Below, piece by piece: positions 8,935 through 16,028 of a stretch of 64,000 nucleotides of DNA. The stretch is from Sphaerochaeta associata. GTDB lineage: Bacteria > Spirochaetota > Spirochaetia > Sphaerochaetales > Sphaerochaetaceae. The notes under the pieces are model-generated. The model did no database searches. It saw nothing but the letters and a program-made list of their open reading frames with translations, and had not been told where the DNA came from. Made by a program: the position numbers and the translations under genes. The first letter of the stretch is position 1. Every line of letters starts with the position of its first letter. The DNA lies in contig NZ_CP094929.1 of assembly GCF_022869165.1 (NCBI RefSeq), forward strand, positions 1,426,001 to 1,490,000, written 5' to 3'.

Positions 8935-9719
8935 GCTGTCCTCCTGATCAGACAAAAATAGAGAGGGCCCCGTCCCGAAGCAGTATCGGGCAGGATGATG
9001 GAGCCGTGACGGCGGCTTTCACTGAAGGGATCTGCAACAGGTTCGATGACAAAGCGACCATCACGTTTGTCGAAGAGCTTGTCGATGACCATCTCATTCT
9101 CCATGGGATTGATGGAACAGGTACTATAGAGGATGCATCCGCCTACCTTCGCAGCCTCCAAGGCGGAAGCGAGCATGGCAAACTGCTGGATGGCTAAATG
9201 CTTCGGCCTTGCTGCCGTCCAGACGGCTAAAGCCTTCGGGTCGGAAAGGACGTGCCTTTCGCTGGAACAGGGAGCATCGAGCAGGATGCGGTCGTACGTA
9301 TTCTGCTCGTACAGCGACCAACGCGTTGCATCGTGGCCGGTAACGGTAATGCGGCTGTACACATCATCGCAAAGATGGCCCTTCAACACCAGCTTCAAGC
9401 GACCCCTGCGTGTAGCCGAACGGTCATTGGCAACCAGCGTCCCGCTTGTTTTCAAAGAGGATGCAAGGACCAGCGATTTACCTCCGGGGGCTGCACACAT
9501 GTCTAGTACACAATCGCCCTCCTGCACACCCAAGAGTTTCGCTGCAATAATGGAGGCCTCATCCAGGTAGTACGTCTGTTTCAATGCATCGCTGAAGGCA
9601 ACCGGTTTACGGTCGACCAGCAATGCCTCTTTCAGGGCAATCCACCGCCCTTGATAGATTTGTGCATAGTAGGACTCGAACGCGTCGCCGCCTTGCTGTT
9701 TACCCTTGTGTTTGGCCAT
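8931..9719 (-). CDS. RsmB/NSUN-type RNA (cytosine-C5) methyltransferase, short form
   Basis: 262 residues. The SAM-binding motif LDMCAAPGGKS and the two catalytic-cysteine motifs LDAPCSSERH and YSTCSINPMENE place it in the NOL1/NOP2/Sun family. These enzymes methylate C5 of cytosines in rRNA or tRNA using one cysteine as nucleophile and the other for release. It is far shorter than E. coli RsmB (about 430 aa): it lacks the N-terminal NusB-like domain and a C-terminal PUA domain, so the target is uncertain. There is no Shine-Dalgarno sequence; a promoter with its -10 only 6 nt from the ATG predicts a leaderless mRNA. Confidence 0.88.
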   Translation of the reverse strand: MAKHKGKQQGGDAFESYYAQIYQGRWIALKEALLVDRKPVAFSDALKQTYYLDEASIIAAKLLGVQEGDCVLDMCAAPGGKSLVLASSLKTSGTLVANDRSATRRGRLKLVLKGHLCDDVYSRITVTGHDATRWSLYEQNTYDRILLDAPCSSERHVLSDPKALAVWTAARPKHLAIQQFAMLASALEAAKVGGCILYSTCSINPMENEMVIDKLFDKRDGRFVIEPVADPFSESRRHGSIILPDTASGRGPLYFCLIRRTA

Positions 9720-9725
9720 GGACTG

Positions 9726-9754
9726 ACTGTACCAAGTTTTAGGCCTCTTGTGAA
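9726..9754 (-). promoter_or_regulatory. Leaderless-type promoter of the RNA methyltransferase gene
   Basis: TTCACA (9754-9749), 17-bp spacer and TACAGT (9731-9726), with 6 nt to ATG 9719. The -35 overlaps the -35 of the divergent ccdA promoter. Confidence 0.6.
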
Positions 9755-9776
9755 CCTTTTTGACCTATGCTATGCT
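9748..9776 (+). promoter_or_regulatory. Leaderless-type promoter of ccdA
   Basis: TTGTGA (9748-9753), 17-bp spacer and TATGCT (9771-9776), with 5 nt to ATG 9782. It shares five -35 bases with the divergent promoter, so the two probably compete for polymerase. Confidence 0.55.
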
Positions 9777-9781
9777 CAGCC

Positions 9782-10453
9782 ATGGCATATTTCACCGCCT
9801 TCCTGGAAGGAATCATCAGTTTCATCAGTCCCTGCATTCTTCCCATCCTGCCGCTCTACTTTTCGTATCTGGCAGGCGGGGTGGCCCAGAAGGATGAGCA
9901 GAGGAATGTGTTGTTGAAAAACAGCATCGCCTTTGTCATCGGTTTTACCATACTGTTCGTCGTTCTCGGTGCCGCTTCAACCTCAATAGGAAAGTACTTG
10001 AGCGCGAATTTAGCCCTTCTGAACCGCATCGGAGGGGTGCTGGTCATTCTTTTCGCCCTCAACAACCTGGGCTTCGTTCTCATACCGGCTCTCAACGACA
10101 ACCACAAGTTCCAGATGAAGAGCCTGAAGAACATGAACATTCCCAAATCGATGTTGTTTGGTTTGGTGTTTGCAATCGGCTGGACGCCCTGCGTCGGTCC
10201 GCTTTTAGGCTCGGCGCTCATGATGGCTGCCAATGCCGAGCTGGTGCATAAGGGCATGCTCACCCTTTTCTTTTACGCGATGGGACTGGCCATCCCGTTC
10301 CTCTTTTCAGCCTTGCTGCTCGATCAGGTACAAGGGGTGTTTACGACAATCAAGAAGCACTCAAAGCTCATCACCATCATCAGCGGCCTGTTCTTGTTGG
10401 TCTTCGGCGTTGCCCTGACCCTCGGATTCAATCCGGCTGCACTTTTCCTGTAG
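9782..10453 (+). CDS. ccdA: CcdA-family thiol-disulfide transmembrane protein
   Basis: 223 residues with about six membrane segments. Two conserved cysteines sit in ISFISPCILPILP (Cys18) and IGWTPCVGPLLG, the hallmark of CcdA/DsbD-beta proteins that carry reducing electrons across the cytoplasmic membrane to extracytoplasmic thioredoxin-like proteins. The next gene, 9 nt downstream, encodes such a partner. An upstream in-frame ATG (9767) lies inside the predicted -10 region, so ATG 9782 is chosen; it has no Shine-Dalgarno site. Whether the pair serves cytochrome c maturation or general disulfide reduction cannot be told, as no cytochrome gene is nearby. Confidence 0.88.
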   Translation: MAYFTAFLEGIISFISPCILPILPLYFSYLAGGVAQKDEQRNVLLKNSIAFVIGFTILFVVLGAASTSIGKYLSANLALLNRIGGVLVILFALNNLGFVLIPALNDNHKFQMKSLKNMNIPKSMLFGLVFAIGWTPCVGPLLGSALMMAANAELVHKGMLTLFFYAMGLAIPFLFSALLLDQVQGVFTTIKKHSKLITIISGLFLLVFGVALTLGFNPAALFL

Positions 10454-10462
10454 GAGTTCCCC

Positions 10463-11137
10463 ATGCAAAAGAAATCTCGAAATCTCATCATATTGGTTCT
10501 CTCGTTTGTTGTCCTGATTGTTGTTGCCACTGTAGCCTATAATGCCCTTCGCGACAGCACTCCTGCTGTTTCCTTTGTTCCTCAGATTGAGGCTCTTCCT
10601 CAAACGGAAGCGAAGAAGCAGGTGCAAACCAGCATCGAACCCGCTGCAGTGCAGGAGGCATCAGAGCCCGAGCCTGCAGTCCCCGCCGTCGAGGAGGAGC
10701 TTGAAGAGGGCGCCCCCAGAATGCCGAACATTCCTCTTTTCAATCTCGATGGCAGCGAGACGAGTTTTGAGGATGTCAGGCTGGGCAAACCCGCTGTCAT
10801 CAACTACTTCGCCTCATGGTGTCCTCCCTGCAAGCAGGAGCTTCCCCATTTCCAGAAAGCCTATGATACCTATAAGGACCAGATCAGTTTCATCTTCCTC
10901 GATGCTCTGGACGGCCAGCGTGAAACCTTGGAGACGGTGAAAGCCTTCATCCGCGATTTCCCGTTCACCGGTCCGGTCTACTACGACGAAGGCCTGTTTG
11001 CCTACATTTTCCAGACAACCAGCCTTCCCACCACGGTGTTCATCAACGCCGACGGGACCTTGGCAAACGGGTATTTGGGCTATGTGAGTGAGAGTGTCCT
11101 GCAACAAAATCTGGATATGCTTCTTACAAGAGAGTAA
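10463..11137 (+). CDS. TlpA/ResA-like membrane-anchored thioredoxin
   Basis: 224 residues. It has an N-terminal membrane anchor (about 8-27), an acidic, Pro/Glu-rich linker (about 40-85), then a thioredoxin fold with the active site WCPPC (Cys120, Cys123) and the cis-proline segment TTSLPTTVFIN. CPPC is usual for TlpA/ResA-type reductases that act outside the membrane and receive electrons from CcdA. AGGAG 6-7 nt before the ATG, 9 nt after ccdA, makes a two-gene operon. Its end overlaps the convergent hemolysin III gene by 14 bp. Confidence 0.9.
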   Translation: MQKKSRNLIILVLSFVVLIVVATVAYNALRDSTPAVSFVPQIEALPQTEAKKQVQTSIEPAAVQEASEPEPAVPAVEEELEEGAPRMPNIPLFNLDGSETSFEDVRLGKPAVINYFASWCPPCKQELPHFQKAYDTYKDQISFIFLDALDGQRETLETVKAFIRDFPFTGPVYYDEGLFAYIFQTTSLPTTVFINADGTLANGYLGYVSESVLQQNLDMLLTRE

Positions 11138-11789
11138 TCATGTAGCCGAAAAAGAAGAGTGCGCTTCCTCCGATGCAGAACAGATGCCAAATGGCATGAT
11201 AGTGGGGGATGCGCTTGCTTGCATAGAAGATGACCCCGATGCTGTAGGTCAGTCCTGCAGCAATCACCCAGCCAAGAAGTCCTTCAGGCAGGAAGGGAAC
11301 GATGTCCTTCCAGAAGAAGACGATCAGCCATCCCATCGCCAGGTAGAGCAGAACATGCAAGGCCTTCAGTTTCCCCCAGAAAACAAGGGTGAAGATGATT
11401 CCCAGCAGGGCGATCGCCCACACGATACCGACAAGCATATGAGCAGTTCCCGTACCGATTGAGAGCATCAAGGGTGTGTAGGTTCCGGCGATCAGGAAAT
11501 AGATGTTGCTGTGATCGAGAATCCGGCAGATGCGCTTGGCATTGCCGTAAGGCAGGCTGTGATAGAGAGCCGACGCCCCGTAGAGCATGATCATGGTGAG
11601 GGCCCAGATGACCATGCCCACCTTCAGCGAAGCAGACTCAATGGAGGGGAGTTTCAGCAGAATTGCCACAAAGGCAACCACGGCCAAGGCGACTCCCACT
11701 ACATGGGTAACTGAGTTTTCCCGTTCCGCTCTTGGGTCGTCATAGGTATGCAATGTGATATGGTTTTCAAGCCATTGAGTGAATTTCAT
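11124..11789 (-). CDS. Hemolysin III / PAQR-family membrane protein
   Basis: 221 residues with seven predicted membrane segments. The family-typical polar motifs are present: RENSVTHVVG near the N-terminus, LYHSLPY, RILDHSNIYFLIAGTYTPL, and HYHAIWHLF near the C-terminus; His and Asp residues in these positions bind metal in PAQR proteins. The bacterial members' function is unsettled, and hemolytic activity should not be assumed. The frame opens at 11807, but GAGGAG stands 10 nt before the ATG at 11789, which is therefore preferred. Confidence 0.88.
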   Translation of the reverse strand: MKFTQWLENHITLHTYDDPRAERENSVTHVVGVALAVVAFVAILLKLPSIESASLKVGMVIWALTMIMLYGASALYHSLPYGNAKRICRILDHSNIYFLIAGTYTPLMLSIGTGTAHMLVGIVWAIALLGIIFTLVFWGKLKALHVLLYLAMGWLIVFFWKDIVPFLPEGLLGWVIAAGLTYSIGVIFYASKRIPHYHAIWHLFCIGGSALFFFGYMITLL

Positions 11790-11891
11790 GGTGCACAATC
11801 TCCTCATACAAGCAGACGATAGTATCCAGTGCTGTTTGGTTCAATGGTAGATTTGCACTGTTTCTTCACTAGTAGAAATCTATCAGGTGTG

Positions 11892-11913
11892 AAAAAAGGG
11901 CCTTGCGGCCCTT
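11892..11913 (-). terminator. Rho-independent terminator of the amino-acid ABC transporter genes
   Basis: On the minus strand the stem AAGGGCC/GGCCCTT (7 bp, GCAA tetraloop) is followed by a run of T. It begins 3 nt after the stop of the ATPase gene. Confidence 0.9.
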
Positions 11914-11916
11914 CAA

Positions 11917-12660
11917 TCAGAGGATATGCTCCAAAAAGAGTTTGGTACGTTCATTTTGTGGATTGCTGAACATCTGATCAGGCGTGCCGACTTCAACGAT
12001 GTTTCCTTCATCCATGAATACAACCTTGTCCGCCGCCGCTTTGGCGAATCCCATCTCGTGGGTCACCAGAAGCATGGTCATGCCGCTTTTGGCCAGCTTG
12101 AGCATGACATCCAGTACTTCCTTGATCATTTCAGGATCAAGGGCGCTGGTCGGTTCATCGAAAAGCATCACTTTCGGTTGCATGGCCAGTGCCCTTGCAA
12201 TGGCTACGCGTTGCTGCTGGCCTCCGGAGAGTTGGGGAGGGTACACCATAGCCTTCTCCTCAAGTCCCACCATCTTCAACAACTCCATGGCCTTCTTGTC
12301 AGCCTCTTTCTTCGAGAGCTTCTTGACCTTCAGCGGGGCGAGGGTGATGTTGTCCATCACCGAAAGATGCGGGAAGAGATTGAAGGATTGGAATACCATG
12401 CCGACTTCCTCGCGAATCTTTCTGAGGTCTACTTTCGGATCGGTCACTTCATCGTCATCGATGAAAATATGTCCCCCGCTGGGGTGTTCAAGCTTGTTTA
12501 CACTGCGAAGCAATGTCGACTTGCCGCTGCCCGAGGGGCCGATGATCACCACGACCTCCCCGTGCTCGACCGTCAGATTGGCATGTTTGACGGCCTGTAC
12601 CGTTGTATGGTTGGTGGTTATATAGTCTTTTGAAAGATCTTCTATGCGTATTCTAGCCAT
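11917..12660 (-). CDS. Polar amino-acid ABC transporter, ATP-binding protein (GlnQ/ArtP type)
   Basis: 247 residues. Walker [10 protein letters not shown] (41-49), signature LSGGQQQR, Walker [13 protein letters not shown] and the switch His in [10 protein letters not shown] are all intact. The sequence is of the PAAT class (GlnQ, HisP, ArtP) and energises amino-acid uptake together with the permease whose gene it overlaps by 8 bp. The two binding-protein genes lie just upstream. ARG-box-like operators at the permease promoter suggest arginine, ornithine or lysine as substrate; this is inference from regulation. Confidence 0.92.
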   Translation of the reverse strand: MARIRIEDLSKDYITTNHTTVQAVKHANLTVEHGEVVVIIGPSGSGKSTLLRSVNKLEHPSGGHIFIDDDEVTDPKVDLRKIREEVGMVFQSFNLFPHLSVMDNITLAPLKVKKLSKKEADKKAMELLKMVGLEEKAMVYPPQLSGGQQQRVAIARALAMQPKVMLFDEPTSALDPEMIKEVLDVMLKLAKSGMTMLLVTHEMGFAKAAADKVVFMDEGNIVEVGTPDQMFSNPQNERTKLFLEHIL

Positions 12661-13513
12661 TTTCGTGCAACCTTTCCTCCAGGATGCCTACCAGACGGGA
12701 GAGCAGGAGGGTGATGATGAGATAAATGAGGGCGACAACCAACATGGTTTCCAGTGAAAGGAACGTCCGTGAGATGTACTCCCTTCCTTTGCGCAGGATA
12801 TCACTCAGTGCAATGGTGGATACGAGCGACGAGTCCTTGAGCATGGAGATGAACTCATTGCCGATTGCAGGCAAGACAACCTTGATGGTTTGCGGGAGGA
12901 TGACGTAACGGAACGCCTGAGAGCGGGAGAGACCCAGCGCGATGGCGGCCTCCATCTGTCCCTTGGGGATGGCCTGGATGCCGGCGCGCACGATTTCGCC
13001 CATGTAGGCTCCAAAACAAATGGAGAGGGCTACCACCGCTGCAATCATGCCTTCAATCTTGAAGAACCTTCCCATTGCATAGTAGATGAAAATCAATTGA
13101 ACGAGCAGGGGAATGCCCCTGATGAGCTCTACGTAGACGCCGCTTACCACGTTTATCCAGCGTCGTTTGCTCACCGACCCAAGACCGGTGACCGTGCCGA
13201 TGACCATCGCGCCCAAAATGGCAAAGATGGTTGCCTGGAAGGTGACGGGCGTGCCTTTGATGGTCACTAGAAAGATATCCCTGTAAGGCTTGGGTTGGAA
13301 GATTACCAATGATGCCAACAGGGCGATGGCACTGAAGAACGTAATTCTCCAAGAATTAAGGATGTGCCCGTCATCCTTGCGCGGAATGAGCACACCGTCG
13401 GTCATTTGGATGGTGATAGGTTTCTTTTTCTGTGCATTCGGGTCGACGGAAACAACTTTTTTTCGAACTGCCTGCAGTTTGTATTCGTCAATATCAGTAG
13501 GTGTATGTTCCAT
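12653..13513 (-). CDS. Polar amino-acid ABC transporter, permease (HisMQ family)
   Basis: 286 residues. The permease core begins near residue 80 with [16 protein letters not shown] and includes the EAA loop [22 protein letters not shown] that contacts the ATPase. Ahead of it lie an unusual charged cytoplasmic region of about 50 residues ([12 protein letters not shown]...) and an extra membrane span, so it is longer than the usual 220-residue HisM/GlnP. It is a single permease, presumably forming a homodimer. It has its own promoter at 13550-13578, overlaid by two ARG-box-like sites, in addition to any read-through from the binding-protein gene upstream. Confidence 0.9.
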   Translation of the reverse strand: MEHTPTDIDEYKLQAVRKKVVSVDPNAQKKKPITIQMTDGVLIPRKDDGHILNSWRITFFSAIALLASLVIFQPKPYRDIFLVTIKGTPVTFQATIFAILGAMVIGTVTGLGSVSKRRWINVVSGVYVELIRGIPLLVQLIFIYYAMGRFFKIEGMIAAVVALSICFGAYMGEIVRAGIQAIPKGQMEAAIALGLSRSQAFRYVILPQTIKVVLPAIGNEFISMLKDSSLVSTIALSDILRKGREYISRTFLSLETMLVVALIYLIITLLLSRLVGILEERLHENG

Positions 13514-13549
13514 ATATACTCACAGGAGAAAATTTTTCGATACAGGGTA

Positions 13550-13578
13550 GTACTACATAATTATACAGCTAAAGTCAA
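13550..13578 (-). promoter_or_regulatory. Promoter of the amino-acid permease gene
   Basis: TTGACT (13578-13573), 17-bp spacer and TAGTAC (13555-13550), about 37 nt before the ATG. An ARG-box-like element fills the spacer. Confidence 0.6.
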
Positions 13579-13599
13579 GCTACGATGCATAATTATTCA
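13554..13599. promoter_or_regulatory. ArgR-type operator pair (ARG boxes), permease promoter
   Basis: Two 14-bp elements, TACATAATTATACA (13554-13567) and TGCATAATTATTCA (13586-13599), fit the ARG-box pattern TGnATnnnnATnCA and are separated by exactly 18 bp. One box lies between -35 and -10, the other just upstream of -35. Arginine repressor binding is inferred; no argR gene is in the window. Confidence 0.65.
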
Positions 13600-13631
13600 G
13601 ACAATCCCAAGATTCTTTGCTTCATCATGCA

Positions 13632-13655
13632 ACAAGCCGCCCAATGGCGGCTTGT
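13632..13655. terminator. Strong hairpin after binding-protein gene 1 (attenuator or mRNA-stabilising)
   Basis: A perfect 10-bp stem, ACAAGCCGCC/GGCGGCTTGT with a 4-nt loop, lies between the first binding-protein gene and the permease promoter. It is not followed by a good T-run on the minus strand, so partial termination or protection of the binding-protein mRNA end is more likely than full termination. Confidence 0.55.
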
Positions 13656-13680
13656 GCTTGAAACAATTGCAATCAAACAA

Positions 13681-14463
13681 TTACAGAATGTTCCACTTCT
13701 TCTTCAACTCAGCCATCTTGCCGCTCGCTTCTATTTGCTTCAGGCCGTTGTTCACAAGGTCGAGCACTTCCGTGTTGCCCTTGAGCATGGCAATCGCAAT
13801 CGGTTCCGGGTCGCCGAGGTCGCTTGCGCTCCCTGCAACCTTGAGTTTGCTTGCATAGTTGGGATTGGACAGGACGAAGTCACTGGCGATTACACTGTCG
13901 GTCACCACAGCCTGAAGGTTGCCGTTGAGCATGTCCTCGATGGCAAAACCGATCTCGTCATATGCCTTGATGGTGGCCTTGAAGGAGGGATTCTTCTTCA
14001 TGAAGTCATCAAGGAAGATATGGCCGGTGGTTCCCAGCTGAACACCTACCACCTTGCCGTTGAGGCTTGCCGTGTTGGAGAGTGAAGTATCGGCGATCGG
14101 AGCCAGGATAGCCTGGGTGATAATCATGATCGGAGTGGAGAAATCCATGGTGGCCTTGCGTTCTTCGGTTACCGAGACGCCGCTGGCAACAGCGTCGTAT
14201 GCGCCGTTTGCAAGACCTGCGAAAATGCCTTCCCATGCCACGTTGCGGATGGTGATCTGTACATTGTTCACCTTTGCAATTTCATTGACCAAATCGATTT
14301 CAAAACCGACGATGTCCCCATTCTCATCGACGAATTCGAGCGGAGGCCACGCACAGTTGGCTGCAAAGACATACGATTTTGAGCTCTCTTTCTGCCCTTG
14401 GGCGAAGAGAAGTGCCGAGGCTGCGAGCAACATGACCAGAACAAGGGTTCCAAGCTTTTTCAT
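13681..14463 (-). CDS. Amino-acid ABC transporter substrate-binding protein 1
   Basis: 260 residues. The signal peptide (about 1-21, LVLVMLLAASALLFAQ) has no lipobox cysteine. The family-3 binding-protein features follow: WPPLEFVDENGDIVGFEIDL near the start, GAYDAVASGVSVTEERKATMDFSTPI, and VGVQLGTTGHIF. The protein captures a polar amino acid outside the membrane and hands it to the permease. It is clearly related to binding protein 2 next door (same motifs in the same order), so the two arose by duplication and may differ in substrate. AAGGAG 8 nt from the ATG fixes the start. Confidence 0.9.
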   Translation of the reverse strand: MKKLGTLVLVMLLAASALLFAQGQKESSKSYVFAANCAWPPLEFVDENGDIVGFEIDLVNEIAKVNNVQITIRNVAWEGIFAGLANGAYDAVASGVSVTEERKATMDFSTPIMIITQAILAPIADTSLSNTASLNGKVVGVQLGTTGHIFLDDFMKKNPSFKATIKAYDEIGFAIEDMLNGNLQAVVTDSVIASDFVLSNPNYASKLKVAGSASDLGDPEPIAIAMLKGNTEVLDLVNNGLKQIEASGKMAELKKKWNIL

Positions 14464-14492
14464 ACTATATCTCCTTCTTTATGGATATGCGT

Positions 14493-14521
14493 ATAATGAA
14501 TACTTATACATTGATTGTCAA
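14493..14521 (-). promoter_or_regulatory. Promoter of binding-protein gene 1
   Basis: Consensus TTGACA (14521-14516), 17-bp spacer and CATTAT (14498-14493), about 29 nt before the ATG. Confidence 0.65.
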
Positions 14522-14542
14522 TCATTAAAGAATAAATATACA
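14497..14542. promoter_or_regulatory. ArgR-type operator pair (ARG boxes), binding-protein 1 promoter
   Basis: TGAATACTTATACA (14497-14510) and AGAATAAATATACA (14529-14542) are separated by 18 bp. The first lies mainly within the -35/-10 spacer. Geometry is identical to the other two transporter promoters. Confidence 0.65.
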
Positions 14543-14595
14543 GAAAAAAGTGAATTATTTGAATAATCTTTCATGCCCAAGGGAACTATATGCAG

Positions 14596-14620
14596 AAAAA
14601 AGGGGAGCCGAAGCCCCCCC
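14596..14620 (-). terminator. Rho-independent terminator of binding-protein gene 2
   Basis: Minus-strand stem GGGGGGC/GCTCCCC with a TTCG tetraloop, followed by six T, 18 nt after the stop codon. Confidence 0.85.
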
Positions 14621-14638
14621 AATGGACGTGAAGTCTGC

Positions 14639-15388
14639 TTACAGCAAATTCCACTTCTTCTTCAGTGCATCGAAGCTGCCATCAGCCTTTGCAAGTTCAA
14701 GACCCTTGTTGATCAAGTCAAGCAATGTCTTGTTACCCTTCTGCACGGCAATGGCGATATCCTCTTCAGTGAAGGGAGCGCCGGCAACCACCAAGCGATT
14801 CTTGTAGTTATCGTTGGCAAGCACAAAGTCGCTGGCGATGAGGGAGTCGCATACTGCTGCATCAACGTTGCCGTTCAAGAGGTCCTCGATGGCAAGGCCG
14901 ATGTCGTCATAGGCTTTTCTCTGGACCGGATAGTTTTCCAGGGCGAAGTCACCGGTAGTGCCGATCTGCACTCCGATTTTCTTGCCTGAAAGATCGCCGA
15001 TTCCCTTGACCTTGCTGCTGTCGCTGCTTCGGATGATCACCACTTGGCCTGCAGTAAGGATGGGAGTTGAGAAATCCATGGTTGCCTTGCGTTCTTCGGT
15101 GACGGTGACACCGCTTGCAACACCGTCGTACGCTCCATTGGCGAGACCTGCAAAAATGGTGTCCCAGGGAATATTCTTTACACTCATCTGTACGCCCACT
15201 TTCTCCCCGATGAGCGGCATCAGCTCAACCTCAAAACCGGTAAGCTGTCCGTTTTCAACGAACTCGAGGGGAGGCCAGGTGGCATCGGATGCAAAAATAT
15301 ATCCGCTTTTTTCTTCTTTTTTACCCTGAGCAAAGGCCAAGGAGGCCGCGAGGGCGATGATGAGAATGGTGAGTATGGTTTTTTTCAT
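14639..15388 (-). CDS. Amino-acid ABC transporter substrate-binding protein 2
   Basis: 249 residues. The signal peptide is MKKTILTILIIALAASLAFA, again without a lipobox cysteine. It has WPPLEFVENGQLTGFEVELM, GAYDGVASGVTVTEERKATMDFSTPI and KIGVQIGTTGDFALENYP, the same layout as binding protein 1. The frame is open to 15472, but the start at 15388 begins the signal peptide and has AAGGAG 7 nt upstream. It is transcribed alone: its own ARG-box promoter lies upstream and a good terminator downstream. It probably shares the single permease/ATPase pair with binding protein 1. Confidence 0.9.
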   Translation of the reverse strand: MKKTILTILIIALAASLAFAQGKKEEKSGYIFASDATWPPLEFVENGQLTGFEVELMPLIGEKVGVQMSVKNIPWDTIFAGLANGAYDGVASGVTVTEERKATMDFSTPILTAGQVVIIRSSDSSKVKGIGDLSGKKIGVQIGTTGDFALENYPVQRKAYDDIGLAIEDLLNGNVDAAVCDSLIASDFVLANDNYKNRLVVAGAPFTEEDIAIAVQKGNKTLLDLINKGLELAKADGSFDALKKKWNLL

Positions 15389-15421
15389 GAAAAAACTCCT
15401 TGTAGTGCTGGTATACAAGGC

Positions 15422-15450
15422 ATCATGCATACATATGCAACGAAAGTCAA
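15422..15450 (-). promoter_or_regulatory. Promoter of binding-protein gene 2
   Basis: TTGACT (15450-15445), 17-bp spacer and CATGAT (15427-15422), about 33 nt before the ATG. Confidence 0.65.
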
Positions 15451-15471
15451 GCAAAGGTGAATAACTATGCA
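15426..15471. promoter_or_regulatory. ArgR-type operator pair (ARG boxes), binding-protein 2 promoter
   Basis: TGCATACATATGCA (15426-15439) and TGAATAACTATGCA (15458-15471), separated by 18 bp, with the -35 box lying between them. Confidence 0.65.
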
Positions 15472-15481
15472 AGAAACGAAG

Positions 15482-15946
15482 CTAAAGTCCAACGATGGAG
15501 TTTGTCACCAACAAACCCACGACAAGTCCAAGAACGACTCCCCCGAGCACTTGGCTGAAGGAGTGACCCAGCATGGTCTTCAGATTTTCCGGGGTGAACT
15601 GACCTTCACGGTGGATATCGCTGAGAATTCGACTCCACTCGTTGATGACCTCGGCCTGCTTGCCCGCCGCCCGCCTGATGCCCATGGCATCGTGGATGAC
15701 TACCGCTGCAAAGGTGGCGGCTATGGCGAAGTATACAGTCCCGATGCCTTGGGTGAAGCCGATGCTGGTCACCAATGCAATGACTCCGGCGGTATGGCTT
15801 GAAGGCATTCCACCGGTGCTGACGAGCAAATGCCACGCAAAACGACGCTCGAACAAGGCATTGACGAACGGCTTGAGCAGTTGCGCAAGGAAAAATGAAA
15901 GGGCTGCCGATAAGAAGGGGGCATTGCCAAACAAGTCGTTGTTCAT
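15482..15946 (-). CDS. Divergent PAP2-family membrane protein (DUF212)
   Basis: 154 residues with about four membrane segments. The motifs GGMPSSHTAGVIAL and VIHDAMGIRRAAGKQA are those of the DUF212/divergent PAP2 family, which keeps a phosphatase-like PSSH core. The substrate is unknown; lipid phosphates are a guess from the PAP2 fold. There is no Shine-Dalgarno sequence: the -10 (TACTGT) is only 5 nt before the ATG, predicting a leaderless mRNA. Its promoter shares TTGCGCAA with that of the divergent MFS gene. Confidence 0.88.
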   Translation of the reverse strand: MNNDLFGNAPFLSAALSFFLAQLLKPFVNALFERRFAWHLLVSTGGMPSSHTAGVIALVTSIGFTQGIGTVYFAIAATFAAVVIHDAMGIRRAAGKQAEVINEWSRILSDIHREGQFTPENLKTMLGHSFSQVLGGVVLGLVVGLLVTNSIVGL

Positions 15947-15951
15947 ACCCT

Positions 15952-15980
15952 ACAGTAGCCGTTTTTCCCTGCTTGCGCAA
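15952..15980 (-). promoter_or_regulatory. Leaderless-type promoter of the PAP2-like gene
   Basis: TTGCGC (15980-15975), 17-bp spacer, TACTGT (15957-15952), then 5 nt to ATG 15946. Confidence 0.5.
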
Positions 15981-16000
15981 GAATCACTGTTCGCTATACA
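15973..16000 (+). promoter_or_regulatory. Candidate promoter of the MFS transporter gene
   Basis: TTGCGC (15973-15978), 16-bp spacer, TATACA (15995-16000). The palindrome TTGCGCAA (15973-15980) supplies the -35 for both directions. Confidence 0.45.
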
Positions 16001-16028
16001 GTGCACACATCACCTTCTGGAGCCAATC

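Noticed and set aside
11124-11789. Hemolysin as a virulence factor
   Set aside because: The protein is of the PAQR/hemolysin III family, where the name is historical; nothing in the context suggests a toxin.
15642-16028. N-terminal extension of the MFS protein
   Set aside because: The extra 129 codons run antisense to the PAP2-like gene and across the promoter, and they do not look like membrane-protein sequence.
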